Shown: positions 1 to 11,087, counted from the stretch's first letter. The stretch is DNA of 64,000 nt from Typhlomys cinereus (GCA_023101885.1 JALPQD010000005.1:1065520-1129519), one strand, 5' to 3'. Numbers and translations: made by a program. The notes: a model not told the origin generated them from the letters alone.

Positions 1-432
1 ATGAGAGGGGGAAAATACTTTATATTTAATTGCCTACATTTTTGGTAGTGGTTAGATTTGCATCTTCAATGCCACAACCAGTTCTTCTAAAGTACCGTGA
101 GCCACTTTTTATAAAGTTAGTCTGAAAAATGGAGAAAAAGATTTTTATGGGAATGTGGAAATCCTTCTACTTTGTTTTTGTTTTCTGTAATTTCCAAGTT
201 ATTCAGAACTCTAATCACTTTAAAAGTACATCATTCTTAAAATATACAATGGTTTCTGAGTCTATCACTGCAAACCTCTACCAGTATGTTTACTTCATGT
301 CTATAACTAGAGATTAAGTCGTCAAAGTCACACTTGTGAGATGTTTCCTTAGATTCTGCCGAGGTGCATTTCTGAAGCAGGTAAACCTACGTTTCCTTAC
401 CAGCTATAAATTTACGTGTTTACTTATTTAGA
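1..432. other. Non-coding stretch, nothing recognised
   Basis: AT-rich single-copy-looking DNA. I see no exon, no tRNA-like head and no known repeat. The short open frames here lack any recognisable protein. Most likely intron of LRRC8D. Confidence 0.5.
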
Positions 433-622
433 GAATGTGTGTGTGTTTATGTGTGTGCACGTGTGTGTGTGTGTGCACACTTGCACACATGTATGCCATG
501 GCATGTGTGGAGAAGTCAGAGGACAACTTGCTGGAACCTTCACCCACCGTGGGCTCTAGGGATTGGCTCAGGTGGTCGGGATGGATGGCACCTTCGCCCG
601 TTGAGGCGTCTCACCGGCCCAA
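433..622 (-). repeat. B4/RSINE1-type SINE, minus strand
   Basis: A GT-rich block (the CA tail read on the other strand) is followed by the segment GGAGAAGTCAGAGGACAACT, which is typical of the 3' part of B4/RSINE1 SINEs in reverse. Next come a degenerate reverse box B (GGGATTGGCTCAGG) and a reverse head (GAGGCGTCTCACCGGCCC). The divergence suggests an old copy. Confidence 0.55.
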
Positions 623-774
623 TCTTCTAAAAACTGAAATATGTGTGTTAAACCAAGCCTAAGACTTTCAATATTAAGAGATTTTAAATAACAAACAAAT
701 AACAATTGTTGGTAGTAGTCGTAGGACCACAATGTCCAGTTCACAACAGAAGCTGATTCAGAGCACCTTACTTT

Positions 775-978
775 TGTGCCAGGAAATGTTCTTTGTGCTT
801 CTGTGCATTAGCTCATTTAATCCTCACATGAGCCCTATGGGGCAGCAGGCACTCACCAATACTGTAATATTTCATAAGCAGACAAGCTGAAGCACAGAGA
901 GATCTAAGCATCCAAGCTCATGCAGCTAGTTAATAATCAGTAGTAAGGTCAAAATTCCAACCTACACAAGTCTGACTA
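775..978 (-). repeat. MIR element, minus strand
   Basis: The order of motifs matches the MIR core in reverse: GCTCATTTAATCCTCACATG, then CCCTATGGGGCAG, then AAGCACAGAGAGATCTAAGC and ATGCAGCTAGTTAATAAT. MIRs are pre-rodent tRNA-derived SINEs, so this marks old, undeleted sequence. Confidence 0.8.
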
Positions 979-985
979 TAATCCC

Positions 986-1839
986 ATAATTATCAACATA
1001 GGGTTTGCTATAGACCCAGTTTCCACAGAATTCTATAAACTTACAAGCATGATGCATATTTGGAAAATATTCTGCAAAAAAAATCTTTATTTTTTAGAAT
1101 TTCGTGGCATCCGGGTTCTTGAGCACTTACAATGTCACTTTCTTACACAATGTTCTCTTGGCCAGAAGCAGATGGATTCAAGGACCTGGACCACGTCTAT
1201 AATCTCACTAACTTCTCTCAGCATTTTAGCCCAAAACAAACATAGATGAATTTGTCATCTGATTTCCTTCTTTTCCCAGTTTACAAATTAAAGGAATTCT
1301 TCCATGAGTCCTCAGACAGAGTTACTCATTTCCTGTTCTGGGATCCCACAGCATTTGTTCATACGCTCCATATTTTAAGTCAGGACTGTTTTGTAATTAA
1401 TTTGTTTATATGTCACTTCTTTCCACCCCCCACCCTGGCCTCCACGCTCCTTCTTCAAGAGCTAGAACCAGGTCTGATCTGGTTTTGTCTGCCACTGGCC
1501 TAGTGGCAAATGGATGAATCGCGTTGTCTGGGCTTGCCCTGAGAAGCCGGGCAACTGGGGGTGGGGGGGTGACTGTCATAGCCCACGTCTCATGCTCAGC
1601 CCTCATGTTCTGCCGTCCGTGTTTCATGACCTGCTCAGGAGTCGGGACACATACTACAAAGCAATAAAAGTAGTGGATGGGATGATGGTGGTGGTGATGA
1701 TGATCCGCTCTTAGCCCATCCCGTGCTTTATTGGCAGGCTCAAAGGAGATGATAATATTTGGGAAAACTTCAAAACCGGAAAGCCCCTCGAGTTAAGCAT
1801 CCACATTGCTGTTTTTTTCTGGTCTGTTATTTCTCATGG
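986..1839. other. Non-coding stretch with a short GAT/GGT repeat
   Basis: No exon or interspersed repeat recognised. A small trinucleotide-like run (GATGATGGTGGTGGTGATGATGATC) lies at about 1680-1706. The reading frames on either strand show no recognisable protein. Confidence 0.4.
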
Positions 1840-1844
1840 ACTTA

Positions 1845-1990
1845 CAAAGTATTTCACGGTCATTGTCTCCTTAACTCTCCGTGACCCCTCTGTGAAGTAG
1901 GCGACCTGGTTGCCATTTCACAGATGAGAGGACTGAGGCATGGCAGAACCGAGAGCTCTGGCCACAGTCACTAGTGGTCGAAAGATACCG
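1845..1990 (-). repeat. MIR-like fragment, minus strand
   Basis: Motifs run as in a reversed MIR: AGTATTTCACGGTCATTG, CTGTGAAGTAGGC, CCATTTCACAGATGAGAGGA, CTGAGGCATGGCAGAAC and CCACAGTCACTAGTGGTC. The best match is to the conserved 'cacagatgagg-aactgaggcacag' core. Confidence 0.7.
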
Positions 1991-3196
1991 GGCCGCACCC
2001 AGCTCCCTCTTCCCTTTCCAATGGAGGTTCAGGGCTCCAGAAACCTCCAGAGTGAGCCCAGAAGGGAGATCATGTGAGAGATAAGAGCCTGGCTGGTCTA
2101 GGACTGTGAAATCCTGGGTCATCGATGGCTAATGACGCCTGTGAGACCCTAGAACTGCTGCCAGTATGTGATCAGAAGCCCGTGGTTTCTCTCTCCAGAA
2201 CCTTAGCAGAAAGCTCTGTAAGATAAAGTGTGCAGTGATTTTTCAAGTCACCAGCCACCTCTGCTGTTGGAACCGCCCAGAACAGGCAGGGGGTGGGTCA
2301 GGCAGGGCTAACCTCTGGCTGCTTTTGTCTCAGTGGGGAGTTCCTTACTGTGACTCTCAAAGGAAGTGAAGGCTGATAAACCCAGCTGCCGCTTCCTGTT
2401 CCTATAATTCTGAATTTTTTTTTCAAAAATAGAATATTTTTAAATTAGTGGCACATACCCTCAACCTGTTCCTTGTGTTTCCTTCAAAACTGATTGCGCT
2501 TGGTGGAGTTTTCAGGGTGAATGTGGATGAGAGAGAAAGTCCCTCCTTGTTGCCTGGGGGAGGGGGGGCAGGGTTGGCTGCACTTCTGCTTTTCAACTAC
2601 AGAATGAAAACCAATTAAGGGGGGAGGGGGGACAACAGGCGAGGCGCTGGAGGAAGCTCCGTGAGGCTGATGACAGCCTGATTTAGGTAGGTCTGTAATT
2701 TATATCTGCAACTTACTGTCTCTATCCGGTTACACTGGGGCGATTCTGGTCTGCCTTTTCCTCTGCTTTGATTGACACACTAGTGAATAGAGACCTGAGT
2801 CATTTAGGAAACAACCTCCTCCCATGACAGTGTAACCATGTTTATGGAAAGTAGACATTATTAGGTAGAGATTATAAGGATGTGGTCTGGTGGGTTCAAT
2901 TGTGTGACCAGTGGAGTCATAACTAAAAGCAATAGGTAGGAATATTTTCTCAAACAACCCCCCCCCCCAATTTTTTAAGCCATAGAGAATGTATATGGGC
3001 CCCTATGGTAGTATCTCTTTCTCAGAAGCACTGATTTAAGAAAATTCTTTGGCAAAGTAGAATTAAAAGAATATCGTAAATACACCAAGTCCTGAGTGAA
3101 AATCTTAGCTCTTATCTACATCTTATCTTGTCTTTTACAAAGTCCTAAATACAGCTGATATCTTTTGGTAGTGGGCAAGCTATATACATTGCATCC
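1991..3196. other. Non-coding stretch with G-rich runs
   Basis: No gene or named repeat recognised. It contains two G-rich clusters (2546-2574 and 2619-2632) and a run of C at 2959-2968. Otherwise it is ordinary mammalian intronic sequence. Confidence 0.4.
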
Positions 3197-3425
3197 AAGA
3201 ACTGGCTGAGGGGCTGGAGAGGTGGCTCAGGGGTTAAGCCTCCGCCTTGCGCAGGCGGAAGGTCCTGAGTTCGGATCCCAGATCCCACGTATAGACGCCA
3301 GGCAGAAGCGAGGGCGGCCTGCGCTTCTGGTCCTGGTAGGGCGGAGCCTGTGAATCCCGGGGCAGAAGGAGGTGGAGGTATCCATGGTGGTTCGCGAATT
3401 CGTCCGTGGTTCTACACATACACAG

Positions 3426-3471
<46 letters not shown>

Positions 3472-3566
3472 ACACACACATGCGCGCGCACATACACACA
3501 CATATGCACACAGTTGAATAAATAATAATAATAATAAAAAAATAAAAAAAAAAAGAACTGGCTGAG
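3197..3566 (+). repeat. B2-superfamily SINE, subfamily A, with 14-bp TSD
   Basis: The element body is 3211-3552. It has a tRNA-derived head with pol III box A (GGTGGCTCAGGGG) and box B (GAGTTCGGATCCC). The body contains GGTCCTGGTAGGGCGGAGCC and ends at CCGTGGTTCTACACA, followed by a long CA repeat and an AATAATAATAAA tail. It is flanked by a perfect duplication AAGAACTGGCTGAG at 3197-3210 and 3553-3566, so it inserted by target-primed reverse transcription. The head matches murine B2; the body does not, which fits the DIP-type elements of Dipodoidea (inference). Confidence 0.85.
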
Positions 3567-3588
3567 CTAAGTGACTTGTTTGCTCTCT

Positions 3589-3835
3589 AAGAATGAGAAT
3601 TACAGGGCTGGAGAGATGGCTCAGGGGTTAAGACTCTGTCTCCCAAACAAAAGTTCCCAAGTTCCAATCCCAGGCCCCACGTAAAAAACGCCAGGCAGAG
3701 ATGGCAGCAACCTACACTTCAGGCCCTGGTGGGCAGACTCTGGGAAATCCCAGAGTGCAGCAAGGAGGTAGAAGCAATCCAGGATGATTCCCAAAGTTAC
3801 CCTTAGCCCTCCACAGGGAAACACAGTGCCTTCTG

Positions 3836-3878
<43 letters not shown>

Positions 3879-3907
3879 AAATTAAAAAAAAAAAAAAAGA
3901 ATGAGAA
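3589..3907 (+). repeat. B2-superfamily SINE, subfamily B, with TSD
   Basis: The head GGGCTGGAGAGATGGCTCAG at about 3606 is followed by box B-like sequence and a body typical of subfamily B: GAAGCAATCCAGGATGATTC, then CCACAGGGAAACACAGTGCC, a CA repeat and an A-rich tail. The flanks AAGAATGAGAA at 3589-3599 and 3897-3907 form the target-site duplication. Confidence 0.8.
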
Positions 3908-4450
3908 ATACATTCTAATATATTCTGGCAATAGCTCTGTCGTAAGGTGCCTGACTTAGCCACTAAGGGGTCACAGGTTCAAACACCAGTACTGCCAGAT
4001 AAATAGCATTGCAGTTATAGTTAATATTAAATGAACTCAGAAGAAAAGGGCAATCTTTATAATCTAAGAAGAAGCTATGTTATTATTATGCCTGACTATG
4101 TTAGCCACATTTTCAGAAGAGAAAGAACTCAAGACTAACACTTCACAAGGACCATTCTGGAACATTCCATCAGCTTCATTCTCTGTCCTGCTGTTCTCCT
4201 AGTTTCAGTGGTTAATGTGCTGACGCAAAGTTGATATTATCCTTGTCTCTCGCTAGTTCCCATGAACCCAGAAGCTGAGACCGTGATGAGGCGACATTGT
4301 TGTTTTCTAACAGGCAGTTGAAAGCTGTGGATTTTTTTTTGTTTTAAACTGCATCCCTGGCATCCTTGCTGAGGTGGTCTTTGAACACTCACAGGTTAGC
4401 TCTTTCATCACAGGCCCTTTTCGTTATCTGCAAATTTGGGGACACTAAGT
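3908..4450. other. Non-coding stretch, nothing recognised
   Basis: No exon or clear repeat. A short segment near 3960-4000 resembles a decayed tRNA box B (GGTTCAAACACCAG) but is too degraded to call. Confidence 0.35.
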
Positions 4451-4454
4451 TGAG

Positions 4455-4605
4455 TTCATTTTTAACTTGAAACAGGCAGAAGCGGATAGTTAAGGCTTTC
4501 ACAGGTTGGAGTTGAAATCCTGGTCTGTCTCGTGGTAGCAGTGAGATCCAGTCAAGCTACTTAAACTTGTTCCCAGTGAAGCAACTACAAGATGAAGTGA
4601 TAGTT
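4455..4605 (+). repeat. MIR-like fragment, plus strand
   Basis: The series GGATAGTTAAGGCTTTCACA, GTTGAAATCCTGGTCTGTC, GAGATCCAGTCAAGCTACTT and AACTTGTTCCCAGTG follows the order of a forward MIR (tRNA-like start, then 'gggcaagttacttaac'). Confidence 0.6.
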
Positions 4606-4724
4606 TCATGAGCTCAGGGTGTGGCCATCTGGATCCCCAGCCGTGGGGGTGGAGGTGGGAGGTCGCCTTCTTCCTGCCTTCCTACTGGGTGAAATGTCAG
4701 CACAGCCCGAGTGAACGAGGTTGC

Positions 4725-4925
4725 ATCTCCCTTTCTTCCCTCCCTCTTCCTTTTCTTTCTCCCTCCTTCTTTCTTCCCTCCCTCTTCCTTTTCTTCCTCC
4801 CTCCTCCTCCTCCTTTCTTCCCTCCCTCTTCCTTTTCTTCCTCCCTCCTCCTCTTTTCTTTCTTCCCTCCCTCTTCCTTCCTTTCCTTCTCTCCCTCCTC
4901 CCTCTGCTCCTCATCTTGTCTCCTC
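4725..4925. repeat. Polypyrimidine/polypurine minisatellite
   Basis: About 200 bp of almost pure C/T on the plus strand. The block CTTCCCTCCCTCTTCCTTTT recurs at least three times, about 40-55 bp apart, with CCTCCTCCTCC runs between. Such tracts can form triplex (H-DNA). The long open frames on both strands (Ser/Pro/Phe-rich or Lys/Glu/Arg-rich) are artefacts of the composition. Confidence 0.85.
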
Positions 4926-5154
4926 CATACTGTGGCCAAGAAATGTGGGTAAAGTAAGTAGCAGCTTAGCTCACCAACACTCTCCTTAGGAGTAACAAAT
5001 CTTTCTCGTTCCACCTTCTTCCTTTCAGTGGGAGCTAAGTCAGCTCTCCAGGGAGTTTGAGCTGGTGAAATGGTCTGACAGCTGTTTGCATTTCTAGACA
5101 GACGCCCAGCTACTTACTCGTGGCCTTGTGGTGTATGGTAGTTGTTTTTTGTTT

Positions 5155-5190
5155 TAGGTTTTTTTTTGTTTTTTGTTTTTTGTTTATTTG
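5155..5190. repeat. T-rich (TTTTTG)n run
   Basis: Short imperfect run of T interrupted by single Gs. Probably a decayed A-tail on the opposite strand. Confidence 0.6.
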
Positions 5191-6769
5191 CCTTGGGGAG
5201 GGGAGGAGTGGTTATATGGAATTGTTTTGCAAGGTACCCTTTTTTCCTTTCCAAAAAAGGACTCTTTAAAGTTTTATCATCCGATGAGTAAGGTGGTGGT
5301 CAGCGAAGTTAATGTTTACCAGTGGACAGAAAGGACATGGAAGGGGGACCCTCCTAGGACCCGAGTCCCTTCCTCTGGACACATGCCGTCATGCAAGTGT
5401 AAAGACTGCAGTGTGTTCGAGGCCCGGCCCCTAGCAGAAATAGGCTGTTCAGAGCATGCGTGATGACTGTGCTCAGAAGGACACGTGCTGCCCTTTCTCA
5501 CCTGCAGTGTTTCCAGCTTCCTCCACCCAACTCCTTTCCTGCCCAAGGGGAAAAGAAATGCCTTCTTTGGTGAGAGAGCTTGCCTTTCCTGGTGGAGACA
5601 GGAATTTGTTCAGTTGTGGCCCCTGCACGCCTGAGTCAGGCCTCCCCACCGAAGAGCCTGGAGTCTCCAGCTGCTCTTGTGCAGATCCAGCGAGGCCTTC
5701 GCCCCAACCGCCATGACCCATGTGTACTCGAGCTACTTTCGGCTGCCTGGGTCATCCTGCTTTGGCGTCCAAGCCCACCTTCTCCTCTTAGTTCCTTCTC
5801 TGGCCTTTCCCGAACCCCTCCTTTGCTGAGCCCTGTTCTTCACTTTGTTCTCTGAGTGTTGGTGCTCCCCCACATTCTGCCCTTGGCTTTCGTCTTCTTG
5901 TGTGAGCTCCTCTTCATGTACTGATGAGCAGCTGCTAAATCTAACTTCACCCAGATCTCTCTCATGACATCAGTCTTTGCTGCTAGATGAATCTGTACTT
6001 ACATTTACTGCACTGATCGATCCTAGTCATCCAGACTGAAAACTTCCAGCTACCCAGAATCCTTTCATCTGAGTAGCTTTCTGAGTCACATCCCTGTCTC
6101 TAGACTTCTCTCGCCAGTCTTTCACACTCATGGTAGACGTCTGAGCAAAATGCATGGCCAATCTCATCATCCCAGTTGCTAAACTCTTTCTAGGGTTCCC
6201 TGTTGCCTCTTCCAAGACTTGATCTGACAGAGCCCGATTTTCTGAGCCCCAACTCCTGAAGAATACCCCCATATTCTTTCATTTTTCCAGAAGCCTCCCC
6301 TTTGGCTGCTCCGGGCTTAAGAAGCCAGAGCAGACCACCTGGCTTGCTGTCAGGTATTCTGAGATGAGACCAGTTCCATCCTTCCTTCTCATTCCCATGA
6401 GACTCCAGTGATTCTGTTTGCCTCTAAGACTCCAGATCCCTCCTTCTCTTTGTGACAACCCTTATTAAAGATGTTTTATGACACCAGCCAGAGTTAAATC
6501 ATCGCCTTAGCTGTCTCTCGTGTTTTCTTTTTCACAGGTCTTGCTTTATTAGCTGTTACAGTTATTAAAATTACATTTGTGTCCATGATTTTATATGATA
6601 CTAGTTTATTTTTATAAGTTACAATTATTATATATTATTTTTCATCTGCGTATTAGTATAAAAGTCTTATGATTGTATTTTCCATTCTAAGTCTTTCAAT
6701 AGTATTTGTGCTGCATAGATACTTGTGCTGTATAGATAATGGTTTACTCTTATCTATAATACCCAAATG
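5191..6769. other. Non-coding stretch, pyrimidine-biased
   Basis: No exon or named repeat recognised. From about 5480 to 6480 the plus strand is rich in CTTCCT-type words, but no tandem unit is visible. From 6480 it turns AT-rich. Confidence 0.35.
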
Positions 6770-6774
6770 TATTT

Positions 6775-7051
6775 CTTTGTGTGTGTAGGTATGATTGTAT
6801 AGATGTGGATGGTGTGTATAGAAGAGGACTCTTGAGTATGTGAGTTCATGGAGACTCAACATGACTTCAGGAATCATCCTGGATTGTTCTGCCTCCTTAT
6901 TGCTTTGCTCTGGGGTTTCCCAGACTCCGCCTTATAGGGCCAGAAGTGCAGACATTTTACATGGGATCTGGAATCTGAACTCAGGTCCTTTTGCTTGCCA
7001 GGCAAAGATTTTAATCCCTGAGCCAATTCTCCAGCTCCCAAATATATTTCT
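6775..7051 (-). repeat. B2-superfamily SINE, subfamily B, minus strand, diverged
   Basis: Read on the plus strand it shows the reverse of subfamily B: GGAATCATCCTGGATTGTTC, GGGTTTCCCAGACTCCGCCT, GGGATCTGGAATCTGAACTC (reverse box B) and TGAGCCAATTCTCCAGC (reverse head). The CA tail has decayed. Confidence 0.75.
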
Positions 7052-8249
7052 GAATACATTTTCTCAGTAATGTTTTTAAGATAGATTTTATTAATGATGG
7101 CAGCAGCTAGACCACTGCAACAGAACTTCCGACTAGAATAGCTTGAGTAAGTTACATGTCTATTTCTCTTGCATGAGCAGAACAGATCTGTGTCACCAGA
7201 GGCTGGCAGGATAATCCGGCCACACTTCACACATGGCTCCTGAAGTCGTGCCTGCTCTTCTTATTTCCAGCAGCTGGAAAGGTCAACTCAGTAGCCTTGT
7301 CCTTAGAGAGATTACCAGGAAGTTGAACTTGAACTTCTCACATCCGGTTGGCCCGGCTTCACTGCATGAGACTGGGAAACATTCTCTCTAGACAGCCCCA
7401 GTGCACCCAGCTGAACGGGGTGTGATGACAGGTGCTGGTACCAGCGAGTACAGAGGGAGAGCGGCGCGTCCTAGGGATCCGCAGAGGCCTCCATTTCCTT
7501 TGCAGTGCTAGGGATTGAACAGAGGGCATGCGGCCTTGAAGCTGCTCAGCTTGTTCTGACCCTGCTTTTAAACCAGCTTTGCACAGATGTCAGCTTTATG
7601 CATATGTCCAACCAGATGGGTGTCTACTGTCCGCTGTTCTGCACCATGTGAGGGAGGAACCAGCTTCCTCCAGGACTGTGCATGGCGCTTCTTGGGTGCA
7701 GGGGAAACGAGCCAGTGGATAATTAAGCGAATTCTCCGTGGTGACGCTTAGAATGCCGATACGAGCCGCCAGTGGACTTCGTGGAAGTTCAGAGCCACCT
7801 GGAGAACATTTGGACTCCATAGCTCTTTACATTAGTGTATCATACAAAGCAAACATACCGTGGTTACCAAGTGGTGAGGGTGAGTTTTTATAGGCATCTT
7901 CATATAAACCGTGTTCCCCAGCTGGCTGAAACGCTACACTCTTTTATGGAGTGCGTGAGGGGTGCCAGGTACTTGCTAAGCCTTGGACAGGATGTTTGCG
8001 TTATTAACTCCTCCAGCCTGACGCATCACCTTCATTTAGTGCACCAAGACTGCGTGCCTCTGCCCCAGAGCCCACAGGCCCCTCTCCTGGCCTCTCCTGA
8101 ATTGGGGTTCGCTCTTCTGTCCTTGTGAAATTGGCCTGCTTTTACCTTTGCCCTTTTTACCTTTGCACCTCCACCTCTGGGGTTGGCCTGCGAGATGCTC
8201 AAGTGTGAGCCACGCTGCCTGCGGTTGACCAGATGGACGGAGCCGACCT
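7052..8249. other. Non-coding stretch with an ID-like fragment and a MIR-like fragment
   Basis: At 7503-7560 GTGCTAGGGATTGAACAGAG resembles a reversed ID head. At 7950-8030 a weak MIR-like word order (GGTGCCAGGTACTTGCTAAG, GTTATTAACTCCTCCAGC) is seen. The rest is unrecognised. Confidence 0.35.
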
Positions 8250-8254
8250 CAGTG

Positions 8255-8625
8255 TCAGGGTTCCTCTTAACTATTGCCGAGACAAGCACCCAAAGTCAAA
8301 TAACTCAAGGGAGAAAAGGAAATGTATTCACCTTAGGGTTCCAGAGAGGAGATACAGTCTTTCACGGCAGAGGCAGCATGGCTGGCTGGCTGAAGCTGGA
8401 GACAGGCCACGTCATACCCATCCCAGAGGCTGAGAGCTGCAACACTGGAGCGTCTCTCTTCTTCTCTGTCTCGGTTCTATGGTTCCTTTTATCTGGTTCA
8501 CTACTGGGAGGTTCCGATTGGATCTAGGGCTGGTCTTTGTATTGTAAATGTGTTGATCTGGATAATCTCTCAACTCATCCTAGTTAATGCCAGGTGTGTC
8601 ACGTTGACACCCAGGGTTAACTGTC
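8255..8625 (-). repeat. Composite repeat: MaLR-like part joined to a second repeat family
   Basis: 8255-8450 aligns by eye with the reverse of the MaLR-like copy at 17530-17887: ACCCAAAGTCAA, AAGGGAGAAAAGG, GGTTCCAGAGAGGAG and GGCAGCATGGCTGGCTGGCT. From about 8480 it switches to the sequence seen at 50800-50945: GGTTCCTTTTATCTG, CTACTGGGAGGTTCC, GGGCTGGTCTTTGTATT, GATAATCTCTC. It is either a recombinant repeat or two adjacent insertions. Confidence 0.5.
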
Positions 8626-9404
8626 ACACTCAGAGTAGCCCGTGTGTCCCTCTGAACACCAGAGAGTGCCTGGCAAAGCCAATCACTTTCACCCTGGCAT
8701 AATGAACAGCGAGCTTTTCTTGATGACGGTGCTGGGTTCAGGTTCCTGTGTTTTCTGAGCCTCCTGCTGGAAGGCTGTAGAAGTCGGGGCGATTGATTCA
8801 CTATGTTCGAGGATCCCTCTGTGAGACACCATCCCAGGCTGTGCCCTAGGGACTTACAGACAAAAGAGAGGAATTCAAACCCTACTGTGGAGGGCAGGTT
8901 TTGCCAGTGTCGCATTATCTGGTCTGCATTTATGTCAGTCTGAATAGCTGGAGTTTCCGTGCATGCTACCCAGGAGCCTTTTGAACCAAGCAAATGCTTG
9001 TCACAGGAACAGAATTTGTATCCCCATCGGCCTTTCTCTCAACTGACTCTAAAAGTTTCTGAGGGTGAGTTAGGTTAAGCGCGTGGCCAAGCACTGGGCA
9101 TCGCTCCCTGGCGTCCACCTCCCCCGCCAGGAGTCAGGCCTGGCGGGCTCCAGACTGTCAGTTTGCAGAGCGGATGTGATGTGCGCATGCCCAGAGATCA
9201 TGAAGAGACTGTGGCTTGGGTGTTAGGGGCTGTGGGAAATTGTTGAGGGTGTCAGGGAGTATTTTTCTTAGCCCAGGGTAAAATATAAGCCACACATGCC
9301 CAGGGGAACACATCCAAGCAAGTGAACCGCAAAGGAAAGGCACAGTTCAGTCTAATGTAAGCGAAGCTCCCCTTAGAAAGCCTCTTGGAGATGCTTGAGC
9401 TGCA
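8626..9404. other. Non-coding stretch, nothing recognised
   Basis: No exon or clear interspersed repeat. The open frame on the minus strand around 8580-8993 matches no protein I know and shows no domain. Confidence 0.35.
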
Positions 9405-9547
9405 GGCCGTTGGTGCTGCCTGCACACTTGTAATCCTAGCACCTGGGGGGAGAAGCAGGAGGATCAGAAGTTCAAGGCCAGCCTTTGACTGCCTGGGAAA
9501 GCCAGTCTGGGTTATGGAGACCCTGTCTCAAAACAGCAAAACCTAGT
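9405..9547 (+). repeat. B1 SINE
   Basis: 7SL-derived motifs in order: TTGTAATCCTAGCACCTGGG, GGAGGATCAGAAGTTCAAGG, CCAGCC and GAGACCCTGTCTCAAAACAG. Its 5' end is imprecise (GTTGGTGCTGCCTGCACAC in place of the usual start). Confidence 0.85.
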
Positions 9548-10416
9548 GACAGCAAAGGATTGCAGTATAAACTGGTTAAAGCCAGGATCCTAAAGGTTTG
9601 ACCAAACATTTGACACTCAGGATGGGATGACTTCCGGGAACTTTGCTAAGTTCCCTTAGCCGCCCGGCTCTCCTGAGGGCTGGTCACACCCTCGCCCTTG
9701 CCGCGGTCCCTGTGTTTCTTCTAGGATGCTTCCTCTGTGATGTTTTATCTTTTGAAACTCACTCTCACCCGCAGCCTGACTGAACTCACACTGACCATCA
9801 TCTGTCTTCACCTCCAGTGTCCGGGGTCAGATGTGTGTGCACGCAACACACCTCACAAAAGAGCAGCTGTTGATTTAAAATGGTTCCCTGTTTAATGCCA
9901 CAACCCTGTAGCTAGCACACAATGACTCCTGTGTTAGTTAAATGAAATAAAGTTTCTAGTGGACGGTGTTACACTAACTCTTGTAGGAACTAACGCATTT
10001 GTGAAGTCACACCCTGCGCTCAGGGTTTAGACAATGCTACCAGTCATTTTTAGAGAAACTTTGGGGTTGATAAATTGCACAAGTCTCTGTCGTTCTGTTC
10101 CATGGGTAAGATTTCCCAGGCTCTCCACCGAGGGCCTCGACTTCTCCACCAGTGAGCTAGAACAAAAAGCAAGAAATTCACATTTGTGGATTGACACATT
10201 TTTATTAATTCCCATGGCAGTTTGCTTTGGATTCTGTTAACATGTATTTAGAGTTTGATCTCTTCGCCTTGGAGCAAATTTTCTCTGAATAGCAGTACTT
10301 TGGGGAAAAACTCCAAAAGAGGCACGGAAAATATTCTTCATGTCAAATTCTTTTTCTGTTTCATAAGTTCTGACTTTTCTGTAGTCCTCTTCCTTTGGGT
10401 GTTAAATGGAAGTATT
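9548..10416. other. Non-coding stretch, nothing recognised
   Basis: No exon, tRNA head or repeat recognised. Base composition is ordinary. Confidence 0.35.
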
Positions 10417-10615
10417 TAAAAAGGCATCTGCTGGGCTGGAGAGGTGGCTCGGGGATTAAGCTTCTGCCTTGCAGCCGGAAGGTCCTGAGTTCAGATCCTA
10501 GACCCCACCACAGGGGTCTGCATTTCTAGTCCTGGTAGGGCGGCGGAGTCTGAATCCTCGGGCAGAGTAAACAAGGAGGAGGCGGTCCATGGTGGTTCCC
10601 AAATTCATCCGTGGT

Positions 10616-10654
<39 letters not shown>

Positions 10655-10742
10655 ACACACACACACACATACATACACGCGCACACATCCACACACGCAC
10701 AGTTGAATAAATAATAAAAAAATTAAAAAGGCATCTGCTGGG
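10417..10742 (+). repeat. B2-superfamily SINE, subfamily A, with 19-bp TSD
   Basis: The element lies at 10436-10723, with head CTGGAGAGGTGGCTCGGGGA, box B GAGTTCAGATCC, a body containing GTCCATGGTGGTTCCC and CCGTGGTTCTACACA, a CA repeat and an AATAATAAAAAAATT tail. The perfect duplication TAAAAAGGCATCTGCTGGG at 10417-10435 and 10724-10742 shows a recent, intact insertion. Part of the body after ACCCCAC is deleted relative to the copy at 3211. Confidence 0.9.
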
Positions 10743-10864
10743 TATCACAATAAAAGAAAAGATTTTTCCCAAACAAAAATCTGATGATAGAAGGTGTTAT
10801 AAAAGAATTGTTGTTAAGACATATAAGCCAAAATGTTTAAAAAGGAACTTTTTTCTTATGGATT

Positions 10865-11087
10865 CTCTCTATTTATTCATTCATTCATTCATTCATTTAC
10901 TTACTTATTGTGTATGTGTGTATCAGAGGGTACTGTGTGTCCCTGTGGAGGGCAAAGGACTTTAGGAATCATCCTAAAGTGCAGACTACTGCTGTTTCTG
11001 CCTGGGGTTTTTATGTGGGACCTGGGATCTGAATTCAAGACCTGCTTGCAAGGCAGAATCTTAACCCCTGAGCCGTCTCTCTCCAGC
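10865..11087 (-). repeat. B2-superfamily SINE, subfamily B, minus strand
   Basis: An (ATTC)n tail (reverse of GAAT-rich A-tail) and a short GT run precede TCAGAGGGTACTGTGTGTCC, GGAATCATCC, TTTCTGCCTGGGG, GGGATCTGAATTCAAGACC and TGAGCCGTCTCTCTCCAGC (reverse head). A stretch between ATCCT and GTGCAGACTACTGC is missing. Confidence 0.8.

Noticed and set aside
3227..3511. Cys/Val-rich open frames over CA/GT repeats (also at 28648, 49875, 63296 and elsewhere)
   Set aside because: Direct translation of dinucleotide repeats inside SINE tails.
3211..3552. Standard murine B2 SINE
   Set aside because: Only the tRNA-like head matches B2. The body and CA-repeat end differ consistently in all copies.
4606..5014. 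Overlapping open frames of 78-114 codons on both strands
   Set aside because: Low-complexity Ser/Pro/Phe or Lys/Glu/Arg translations of the polypyrimidine tract.
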